DNA from: AP-16 sp036395835 | Lineage (GTDB): Bacteria; Pseudomonadota; Alphaproteobacteria; Rhizobiales; Xanthobacteraceae | Length of the DNA: 12,983 bases | NCBI GenBank assembly: GCA_036395835.1 | Contig: DASWCW010000110.1 | Location: 1 to 12,983 of the forward strand | Direction: 5' to 3' | Shown: positions 6,415 to 12,020 of the stretch, piece by piece | Layout: every line of letters begins with the position of its first letter | How positions within the stretch are numbered: the stretch's first letter is position 1 | The notes under the pieces: model-generated | What the model saw: only the letters and a program-made list of their open reading frames with translations | The model's database searches: none | Told to the model about the DNA's origin: nothing | Translations under genes and position numbers: made by a program

Positions 6415-7650
6415 ATGGATCAGCCGCGTTCGGCCTTGACGCAGCACGCCGACGTCGCGGCGCCGTCGCTGCGCCAGGCGCCGGGTGTTTCCGTCGCCGT
6501 CGCCGCCAGGCGCGACGTGAGGCTCGACCTGTTTCGCGGGCTGGCGCTCTGGCTGATCTTCCTCGATCACATTCCATCGAACGCGGTCAGCTGGGTCACC
6601 ATCCGCAATTACGGCTTCAGCGACGCCACCGAGATCTTCGTGTTCATCTCCGGCTACACGGCGGCCTTCGTCTACGGCCGGGCGATGCGCGAGCGCGGCT
6701 TCGTGCTGGCGACGGCCCGGGTGCTGCGCCGTGCCTGGCAGATCTACGCCGCGCATATTTTCCTGTTCATGATCTACATGGCGGAAATCGCCTATGTGGC
6801 CGGAAGCTTCGACAATCCGCTCTACGCCGAGGAGATGGGCATTCTCGATTTCCTCAAGCAACCCGACGTGACGTTGGTCCAGGCGCTGATGCTCAAGTTC
6901 AAGCCCGCCGGCATGGACGTGCTGCCGCTCTACATCATCCTGCTGGTCGAATTCCCGCCGCTGCTCTGGCTGCTGCTGCGCCTGCCGGTCCTGGCGCTCG
7001 CCGCATCGGTGGCGCTCTACGCCTTGAGCTGGCAGTTCGACTGGAACATGCCGGCCTATCCGAGCGGACAATGGACATTCAATCCGTTCGCCTGGCAGCT
7101 CATCTTCGTGTTCGGGGCGTGGTGCGCGCTCGGCGGCAGCGACCGTCTCGCGCCTCTCATCCGCTCTCCCGCGGTGCAGGGCCTCGCGGTTGCCTATCTG
7201 CTGTTCGCGTTCCTGATCACGCTGACGTGGTATTTCCCGCGTTACGGCCACTACGTGCCGCGATGGCTCGCCGATTTCATGTACCCGATCGACAAGGTCA
7301 ACCTCGATCCGCTGCGGTTCGCCCATTTTCTCGCACTTGCGGTATTGACCGTGCGCTTCGTGCCGCACGACTGGCCGCCGCTCAAATCGCAGCTGCTGTG
7401 GCCCTTGGTCCTGTGCGGCCGGCATTCGCTGGAGGTCTTCTGTCTCGGGGTCTTCCTGGCCTTTGCCGGGCATTTTTTCCTGGTCGAAGTCTCGGATCGG
7501 CTCAGCGCGCAGATCCTGGTCAGCGCGTTAGGCATTGCCGCAATGATTGCGACGGCTTGGCTCTTGTCGTGGTACAAGAGTGCCGAAGGTCGGGCTTCGG
7601 GATCCGGACCCAAGCAGCCGGACGCCGACCTCGCGGGAGGAGAAGCTTGA
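6415..7650 (+). CDS. OpgC-family membrane acyltransferase (copy 2)
   Basis: A 411-residue polytopic membrane protein, clearly a paralogue of copy 1: by eye well over half of the aligned residues are the same, including RLDLFRGxALWLIFLDHIP (Arg41, Asp51, His52), TIRNYGFSDA, EIFVFISGYTAAFVYGRAMRER (quoted by block at 68-89), KFKPxxMDVLPLYI, FNPFAWQ, GAWCALGG, NLDPLR and CLGxFLxFAGHFFLVE. It has the same set of about ten membrane segments. It differs by a 24-residue longer, Ala/Val-rich cytosolic N-terminus. The ATG at 6415 has AGGAG 13 nt upstream and CAGG 9 nt upstream, so the RBS is only fair; a start nearer to RRDVRLDLF is possible. It overlaps the next gene by 4 nt (TTGA). Role as for copy 1: transfer of an acyl group, perhaps succinyl, to a periplasmic glycan; substrate unknown. 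Confidence 0.85.
   Translation: MDQPRSALTQHADVAAPSLRQAPGVSVAVAARRDVRLDLFRGLALWLIFLDHIPSNAVSWVTIRNYGFSDATEIFVFISGYTAAFVYGRAMRERGFVLATARVLRRAWQIYAAHIFLFMIYMAEIAYVAGSFDNPLYAEEMGILDFLKQPDVTLVQALMLKFKPAGMDVLPLYIILLVEFPPLLWLLLRLPVLALAASVALYALSWQFDWNMPAYPSGQWTFNPFAWQLIFVFGAWCALGGSDRLAPLIRSPAVQGLAVAYLLFAFLITLTWYFPRYGHYVPRWLADFMYPIDKVNLDPLRFAHFLALAVLTVRFVPHDWPPLKSQLLWPLVLCGRHSLEVFCLGVFLAFAGHFFLVEVSDRLSAQILVSALGIAAMIATAWLLSWYKSAEGRASGSGPKQPDADLAGGEA
7636..7649 (+). promoter_or_regulatory. Strong RBS that decides the TTG start of SGNH-like protein 2
   Basis: GGAGGAG (7636-7642) lies 4 nt before TTG (7647-7649), which overlaps the TGA of opgC-like 2 (7648-7650). No ATG or GTG occurs in this frame near the beginning of the signal peptide; the next ATG is at codon 26, beyond the signal peptide. 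This makes TTG the best start, with the same 4-nt coupling as in the other unit. Confidence 0.75.
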
Positions 7651-8396
7651 GGACGCTGTTGCCGGCACTGGCGGGGCTGTTTGCCTGTGCCGGTGCCACG
7701 CTTGCCCAGGCGGGCAACTGCATGGACGCGACTGCCCTCGTCCACGCCGATGCCGGCGTGCCGCGTGCCGCCGCCGCAATCGCGAGCCGCCACGAACTGC
7801 GGGTCGCGGTGGCCGGGAGCACTTCCTCGACCCTGGCCGGGCAGGGCGGGACGCGGGCCGCCTACCCGGTAACACTGCAATCGGCGCTTTCGGAACGGCT
7901 GCCGGGAGTGGGGGTTAGCGTCGTCAATACCGCGAAACCGCGCCAGACCGCGGCCGACATGCAGGCCGGCTTCGGCCAGCTCCTCGCCGAACAGAAACCC
8001 GCTCTCGTGATCTGGCAGACCGGCACCGCCGATGCGATGCGCGGCATTGATCTTGATCAATTCCGTGCCGCGCTCGAAAAGGGTATAGAGCAACTGAGGG
8101 CGGACGGTGCCGACGTGGTTCTGATGAACATGCAGTACAGCCCCCGCACGGAATTCATGATCGCGGTCGACAACTATGCCGAAATGATGCGGGGGGTTGC
8201 CCTGCGGGAGGAAGTTCCGCTATTTGACCGGCTGGCCGTGATGAAAGAGTGGAACGACGAAGGGACGTTCGACCTTTCCGCGACCACCAAGAACTCGGAA
8301 ATGGCCGAGCAGGTCCACGGTTGCATCGGCCGATTGCTGGCCTATCTTGTGGTCGAGGCGGTTGATTTCGCCAAAGAGGCGAAACAGGGAAAATGA
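7647..8396 (+). CDS. Exported SGNH-hydrolase-like protein 2, non-canonical catalytic residues
   Basis: A paralogue of SGNH-like 1 with exactly the same length, 249 residues, reading (L/M)RTLLPALAGLFACAGATLAQ as signal peptide with cleavage probably after residue 20. Shared blocks: GS(A/T)SSTL, AYP, RLPGV, KPxLVIWQTGT, DVVLMN, SPRT, VPLFDR, WNDEG and VHxCIGRLLA. The block I nucleophile position is Thr59 (GSTSS), block III is GTA (126-128) rather than GTN, and no DxxH motif is left; Asp129 and His224 are kept in common with SGNH-like 1. Cys25 and Cys226 match the cysteine pair of the other two paralogues. It is coupled upstream to opgC-like 2 through TTGA and downstream to SGNH 3 through an ATGA overlap. 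A pseudo-enzyme, a chemically altered esterase, or an acyl-carrier/transfer partner of OpgC are all possible. Confidence 0.8.
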   Translation: MRTLLPALAGLFACAGATLAQAGNCMDATALVHADAGVPRAAAAIASRHELRVAVAGSTSSTLAGQGGTRAAYPVTLQSALSERLPGVGVSVVNTAKPRQTAADMQAGFGQLLAEQKPALVIWQTGTADAMRGIDLDQFRAALEKGIEQLRADGADVVLMNMQYSPRTEFMIAVDNYAEMMRGVALREEVPLFDRLAVMKEWNDEGTFDLSATTKNSEMAEQVHGCIGRLLAYLVVEAVDFAKEAKQGK

Positions 8397-9205
8397 TGAG
8401 GATGCGATCGCCTCGGCGCTCGGCGCCACTGTTGGGTGCCGCGCTCGCCGGTATCATAATGCTGCCTACCCCGGCGCCGGCCGAGCCCGCGCCGCCGCAA
8501 TGCACCGCCTCCTCGGGCCTCGTTCGGTTCGATCGGCCGCTTTTGCGCGTTGCGCAGCGCGTCGCTATCGGCGAAGCGGTGAAAATCGTGACCATCGGCT
8601 CGTCTTCGACCTCCGGGGCCGGTGCCAGCTCGACCGCCTCGAACTACCCGAGCCGCCTCGAGGTCGAGCTCAAGGCCCGGTTCCCGCGGCTGCTGATCCG
8701 GGTGCTCAATCGCGGCGTCGGCGGCGAGGAAGTGCCGCAGATGCTGGCGCGTTTCGCCGAGGCTGTCCTCGCCGAAAAGCCGGATCTCGTGATCTGGCAG
8801 GTCGGCACCAATTCGGTGCTGCGCGGCCATGACATCCGGAAAGTAGCCGAGGATATCCGCGAGGGTCTCGGCCGGCTCAAGGCCATGGGGACCGACGTCA
8901 TCCTGATGGATCTGCAATTCGCGCCTCGGGTGATCGACAGGGCCGATGCCGAGCCGATGGTGAGCCTGATCGCGACGGCGGCGAAGCGAGACAACGTCGA
9001 CCTGTTTCGCCGCTTCGCGCTGATGCGCGACTGGAGCGAGGCGGGTCATATCTCGTTCCGGCAATCCCTGGCGCCCGATGGCCTGCACATGAACGATTGG
9101 AGCTATGGCTGCATGGCGAAATTGCTGGCAAGCGCCATTGCGGACGCCGCCACCCGCGTACCGCAGACCGCCGGGATTTCGGCCGCTCCGACCACGCAGC
9201 GCTGA
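8393..9205 (+). CDS. Exported SGNH/GDSL-family hydrolase with intact catalytic set
   Basis: A 270-residue protein with an Arg-rich n-region and hydrophobic core (11-28) ending in APA, so a Sec or possibly Tat-independent signal peptide cleaved near 30; periplasmic. All SGNH blocks are readable: IVTIGSSSTSG with nucleophile Ser71 (block I), NRGVGG with Gly110/111 (block II), WQVGTN with Asn140 (block III) and PDGLH with Asp229 and His232 (block V). It should be an active esterase, deacetylase or acyltransferase on a glycan. Cys37 and Cys240 match the cysteine pair of the two preceding SGNH-like proteins, to which it is more distantly related (VIWQxGT, LMxLQ, SPR/APR blocks). ATGATG at 8393 gives two starts one codon apart; the first overlaps the previous stop. 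It is the last gene of the cassette. The substrate is unknown. Confidence 0.85.
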   Translation: MMRMRSPRRSAPLLGAALAGIIMLPTPAPAEPAPPQCTASSGLVRFDRPLLRVAQRVAIGEAVKIVTIGSSSTSGAGASSTASNYPSRLEVELKARFPRLLIRVLNRGVGGEEVPQMLARFAEAVLAEKPDLVIWQVGTNSVLRGHDIRKVAEDIREGLGRLKAMGTDVILMDLQFAPRVIDRADAEPMVSLIATAAKRDNVDLFRRFALMRDWSEAGHISFRQSLAPDGLHMNDWSYGCMAKLLASAIADAATRVPQTAGISAAPTTQR

Positions 9206-9295
9206 TTTTTCTGTACTTCCGAGGGTAAGGTCGGCGATCCGCTCCCCAGCGAGCCGGGGTGGGCCAGCGCGCGCGGCTCCCCTCGTAACAGTCCT

Positions 9296-10486
9296 CTACA
9301 CCGCATCCAGCGCGCCGAGCAGGTCCTCGACCACGTCGTCGGGATGCTCGAGGCCGGCCGAGAACCGCACCAGGGACTCGGTGATCCCCAGCTCCGCGCG
9401 CTCTTCGGGCTTGAGCCGCTGATGCGTCGTGGTCGCCGGGTGGGTGACCAGGCTCTTGGCGTCGCCGAGGTTGTTGGTGATGGCGACCAGCCTGAGCGCG
9501 TTGAGGAACCGGAACGTCGCGGCCCGATCGCCCTTGATCTCGAAGGCGACCAGCGTCGAGCCGCCGCGCATCTGTTTCGCCGCCACCGCGGCTTGGGGGT
9601 GATCGGGCCGGCCGGGATAGATCAGGCGCGTGACTTTCGGGTGCTCGACCAGGGCGACCGAGACCGCGGCCGCGGTGTCGGTCTGCCGCCGCACCCGCAG
9701 GTGCAGCGTTTCCAGTCCTTTGAGCAACACCCAGGCGTTGAACGGGGAGAGCGACGGGCCGGTCTGCCGCAGGAACATGTGGACGTGCTTCTGGATGAAT
9801 TCCTCGGAAGCGAGAATGACCCCGCCGAGGCAACGGCCTTGGCCGTCGATGTGCTTGGTCGCCGAATAGACGACGCAATCGGCGCCGAGCGCGAGCGGAC
9901 TCTGCCACAGCGGCGTCGCGAACACATTGTCGACGACGAGTGTCGCCCCGGCCGCATGCGCGATTTCGGCGACCGCGGGAATGTCGATGATCTCCAGCGT
10001 CGGATTGGTGGGCGTCTCCAGGAAGAAGCTTTTCGTGTTCGGGCGCACCGCCTTGCGCCATTGGTCGAGGTCGAGCCCGTCGACCAGCGTGGAGGCAACC
10101 CCGAACCGCGGCAGCAGCTCCTCGATCACCCAGCGGCAGGACCCGAACAAGGCCTTGGCGGCGACGACGTGGTCGCCGGCTCTGAGCTGTCCCATCATGG
10201 CCGCGGTGACGGCCGCCATGCCGCTTGCGGTCGCGCGCGCGGCTTCGGCGCCTTCGAACGCGGCCATGCGCTGCTCGAACATGGCCACGGTCGGATTGGA
10301 GAACCGCGCGTAGACGAAGCCCGGCTCCTCGCCCTTGAACCGCGCCGCGCATTCCTCGGCGGTGTCGTAGACGAAGCCCTGGGTCAGGAACAGCGTCTCG
10401 GAGGTCTCGCCGAGCTCGGAGCGGATCTGGCCGGCATGGACGAGGCGGGTTTCCGGACGGTATCGCAGCGCTTTCGACGCAGGCAT
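9296..10486 (-). CDS. metZ: O-succinylhomoserine sulfhydrylase
   Basis: A cytosolic PLP enzyme of the Cys/Met metabolism (gamma-family) class that makes homocysteine directly from O-succinylhomoserine and sulfide in methionine biosynthesis. The 396-residue product shows YARFSNPTV (59-67), the TASGMAAVTAAM segment (86-97), ETPTNPTLEIIDI (157-169), VVDNVFATP with PLP-contacting Asp186 (184-192), and SATKHIDGQGR with the PLP lysine Lys211 (208-218). Length and the HAGQIRSELGETSE N-terminus fit MetZ rather than cystathionine gamma-synthase, and the SAM-II riboswitch in the leader agrees with a methionine role. The ATG at 10486 is fixed by AAGGAGG (complement of 10492-10498) 5 nt upstream. The stop is TAG at 9296. 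It is monocistronic here and convergent with the envelope cassette. Confidence 0.95.
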   Translation of the reverse strand: MPASKALRYRPETRLVHAGQIRSELGETSETLFLTQGFVYDTAEECAARFKGEEPGFVYARFSNPTVAMFEQRMAAFEGAEAARATASGMAAVTAAMMGQLRAGDHVVAAKALFGSCRWVIEELLPRFGVASTLVDGLDLDQWRKAVRPNTKSFFLETPTNPTLEIIDIPAVAEIAHAAGATLVVDNVFATPLWQSPLALGADCVVYSATKHIDGQGRCLGGVILASEEFIQKHVHMFLRQTGPSLSPFNAWVLLKGLETLHLRVRRQTDTAAAVSVALVEHPKVTRLIYPGRPDHPQAAVAAKQMRGGSTLVAFEIKGDRAATFRFLNALRLVAITNNLGDAKSLVTHPATTTHQRLKPEERAELGITESLVRFSAGLEHPDDVVEDLLGALDAV

Positions 10487-10503
10487 GGCGGCCTCCTTGG
10501 GCC

Positions 10504-10543
10504 AAAAAGAAAACCCGGCCGTGGGAAATGCTCCCAAGCCGGG
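10504..10543 (-). terminator. Attenuator (intrinsic terminator) in the metZ leader
   Basis: Read on the minus strand, CCCGGC (10543-10538) pairs with GCCGGG (10519-10514), and TGGGA (10536-10532) pairs with TCCCA (10526-10522) around the loop GCATT. The stem is followed at once by TTTTCTTTTT (10513-10504). This is a textbook rho-independent terminator placed between the SAM-II aptamer and the metZ RBS, so it stops transcription before metZ when formed. Confidence 0.85.
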
Positions 10544-10560
10544 CCGCATGCGTCCCGGCC
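10537..10560 (-). promoter_or_regulatory. Probable antiterminator hairpin of the metZ leader
   Basis: On the minus strand GCCGGG (10559-10554, extended by a G-U pair from 10560) can pair with CCCGGC (10543-10538), the same bases that make the 5' arm of the terminator. The two hairpins are mutually exclusive. The 5' arm begins at the last bases of the aptamer (CTAAAAGG), so SAM binding would block it and favour termination. The loop contains the palindrome CGCATGCG. Confidence 0.65.
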
Positions 10561-10613
10561 TTTTAGCAAGTTCTTTAACGTGGCTGCAAGCCGGCCGGCT
10601 CAAATGACCACGG
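10558..10613 (-). promoter_or_regulatory. SAM-II riboswitch aptamer upstream of metZ
   Basis: SAM-II is a compact pseudoknot aptamer that senses S-adenosylmethionine in front of metA, metZ and related genes of Alphaproteobacteria. On the minus strand the conserved strings occur in order: P1 5' arm CGTGG (10612-10608), TCATTTGAG, CGGCTTGCAG, P1 3' arm CCACG (10583-10579), GTTAAAGAACTTGC and CTAAAAGG at the 3' end. Spacing and order match the class as I know it from rhizobia. It sits 6-11 nt after the predicted transcription start and directly before an antiterminator/terminator pair. High SAM should therefore turn metZ off. Confidence 0.93.
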
Positions 10614-10623
10614 GATAAGCCGG

Positions 10624-10652
10624 TTCATAGGCGCTGCCCGTCTTTCCGTCAA
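10624..10652 (-). promoter_or_regulatory. Promoter of the metZ riboswitch transcript
   Basis: On the minus strand a -35 box TTGACG (10652-10647) is separated by exactly 17 bp from a -10 box TATGAA (10629-10624). The expected transcription start near 10617 lies just upstream of the SAM-II P1 stem, which agrees with the short 5' ends of such leaders. Confidence 0.75.
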
Positions 10653-10754
10653 GGCAGCGGTCGGATACCAGACGCAAGGACAGACGAATGGGCGGATGGT
10701 TCGCCGGCCTCGATCGTTTATCATCGGTCGCCCGTCGCCTGCCTTGGGGCTCAC

Positions 10755-11852
10755 ATGCCGCTCGCCTTCGCGGTCAACGACAAGGGCATTTTGCCGGACC
10801 GAATGCTTGCCGCGCTGGCGGCCGACGGCGCGATCCTGCCCGCCTATCCGCTTGCGGCGGATCAGATTCAGCCGGCAAGCCTCGACCTTCGGCTCGCCGA
10901 TGTCGCGTTTCGCGTGCGCGCGAGCTTCCTGCCCGGCCGGCACGCGACCGTCGCCGAGCGCATCGACGATCTCAAGCTGCACGAGATCGATCTCGGCGAC
11001 GGCGCCGTGCTGGAGACCGGATGCGTCTACATCGTGCCGCTGATCGAGAGCCTGGCGCTGCCGCCGGGCCTTGCGGCCGCCGCCAATCCCAAAAGCTCGA
11101 CCGGGCGGCTCGACGTGTTCACCCGGGTCATCGCCGATCGCGCGCGCGGTTTCGATCAGGTCGAGCACGGCTATCACGGCCCGCTCTATGCCGAGATCAG
11201 CCCGCGCACCTTTCCGATCCTGGTGCGCGAGGGCTCGCGGCTCTCGCAGATTCGTTTCCGCCGCGGCGAGGCTCTGCTCGATGCCGTAGCTCTCGCCGAG
11301 CTCAACGCGCGCGAGCGCCTGGTCGACAGCGCCGACGCCGACGTCGGCGCCGCCATCGCGGTCAGCGTCGATCTGTCGGGCGAGCGCGGGCTCGTCGGCT
11401 ATCGCGCCAAGCGCCACACCGGCGTGATCGACATCGAGCGCCGGGCCGGCTACGAGGTCGGGGAGTTCTGGGAGGCGATGGCGCCGCGCAAGGACCGCAA
11501 CCTGATCCTCGATCCCAACGAGTTCTATATCCTGGCGTCCAAGGAGGCGGTGCAGGTGCCGCCCGACTACGCCGCCGAGATGGTGCCGTTCGATCCCCTG
11601 GTCGGCGAGTTCCGGGTGCATTACGCCGGCTTCTTCGATCCGGGCTTCGGCTATTCGGGGGCCGGCGGGCGGGGTTCGCGCGCCGTGCTCGAGGTGCGCT
11701 CGCGCGAGGTGCCGTTCATCCTCGAGCACGGCCAGACCGTCGGCCGCCTGGTCTATGAGAAGATGCTGGCGCGGCCGGGCAAGCTCTACGGCGATGGCAT
11801 CGGCTCGAACTACCAGGCCCAGGGCCTGAAGCTCTCGAAGCATTTCCGGTGA
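10755..11852 (+). CDS. dcd: dCTP deaminase (2'-deoxycytidine 5'-triphosphate deaminase), double-domain type
   Basis: Deaminates dCTP to dUTP, the first step of dUMP/dTTP supply; cytosolic. At 365 residues it is about twice the length of the E. coli enzyme and looks like two dUTPase/Dcd-like halves in tandem, the form usual in Hyphomicrobiales. The N-terminal half has IQPASLDLRL (38-47) and NPKSSTGRLDVFTRVI (111-126), resembling the Ser-Ser-x-x-Arg motif of the Dcd active site, and GPLYAEISPRTFPI (142-155). The C-terminal half has AGFFDPGFGY (291-300) and LEVRSREVPFILEHGQ (312-327), the equivalent Dcd/dUTPase motif with Glu313. It ends SNYQAQGLKLSKHFR. The ATG at 10755 has only a weak GGGG before it. 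It is divergent from metZ; the spacer between the two is fully used by the metZ leader. Which half is catalytic is not settled by sequence alone. Confidence 0.85.
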   Translation: MPLAFAVNDKGILPDRMLAALAADGAILPAYPLAADQIQPASLDLRLADVAFRVRASFLPGRHATVAERIDDLKLHEIDLGDGAVLETGCVYIVPLIESLALPPGLAAAANPKSSTGRLDVFTRVIADRARGFDQVEHGYHGPLYAEISPRTFPILVREGSRLSQIRFRRGEALLDAVALAELNARERLVDSADADVGAAIAVSVDLSGERGLVGYRAKRHTGVIDIERRAGYEVGEFWEAMAPRKDRNLILDPNEFYILASKEAVQVPPDYAAEMVPFDPLVGEFRVHYAGFFDPGFGYSGAGGRGSRAVLEVRSREVPFILEHGQTVGRLVYEKMLARPGKLYGDGIGSNYQAQGLKLSKHFR

Positions 11853-11855
11853 CCA

Positions 11856-11890
11856 GGAATCAGAAACCAGATGTCAGAAATCAGAAATCA
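11856..11890. repeat. Degenerate 7-bp tandem repeat array, left arm
   Basis: Five consecutive 7-bp units follow the consensus GAAATCA: GGAATCA, GAAACCA, GATGTCA, GAAATCA, GAAATCA. The array starts 4 bp after the dcd stop codon. It is AT-richer than everything around it. A second array in the opposite orientation lies 58 bp further on. Confidence 0.8.
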
Positions 11891-11948
11891 GGCTCAGAGG
11901 CCAAATGTTAATGGGCAGCTCGGTTCGTCTTTCATGAGGCGCGCACGC

Positions 11949-11976
11949 TGATCTCTGACTTCTGATCTCCGATCCC
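11949..11976. repeat. Degenerate 7-bp tandem repeat array, right arm (inverted)
   Basis: Four units TGATCTC, TGACTTC, TGATCTC, CGATCCC, whose complements (GAGATCA, GAAGTCA, GAGATCA, GGGATCG) match the left-arm consensus GAAATCA. The two arms could pair over about 22 bp with roughly 17 matches, giving a long imperfect hairpin between dcd and the dehydratase gene. The arm ends 6 bp before the ATG at 11983. Confidence 0.7.
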
Positions 11977-12020
11977 CGGCACATGTTCACCTCGCCGAGC
12001 TTCTCTCCGTCCTCCCCATC

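Noticed and set aside
6348..8396. A 682-codon open frame that would join an out-of-frame reading of opgC-like 2 to SGNH-like 2 as one protein
   Set aside because: The first two thirds read as Arg/Ala/Pro-rich nonsense while the other frame gives a conserved membrane protein. High GC keeps alternative frames open; the real gene begins at TTG 7647.
9203..9295. Terminator between SGNH 3 and metZ
   Set aside because: A T-run follows the SGNH 3 stop but no stem precedes it; the later GC-rich part has only direct repeats of GCTCCCC and short weak stems without a T-tract.
10575..11843. Long antisense frame over dcd (422 codons), and similar ones over argF, both opgC genes, metZ and the dehydratase
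   Set aside because: All are His/Arg/Asp-rich shadows of the real genes, with no family resemblance and no RBS.
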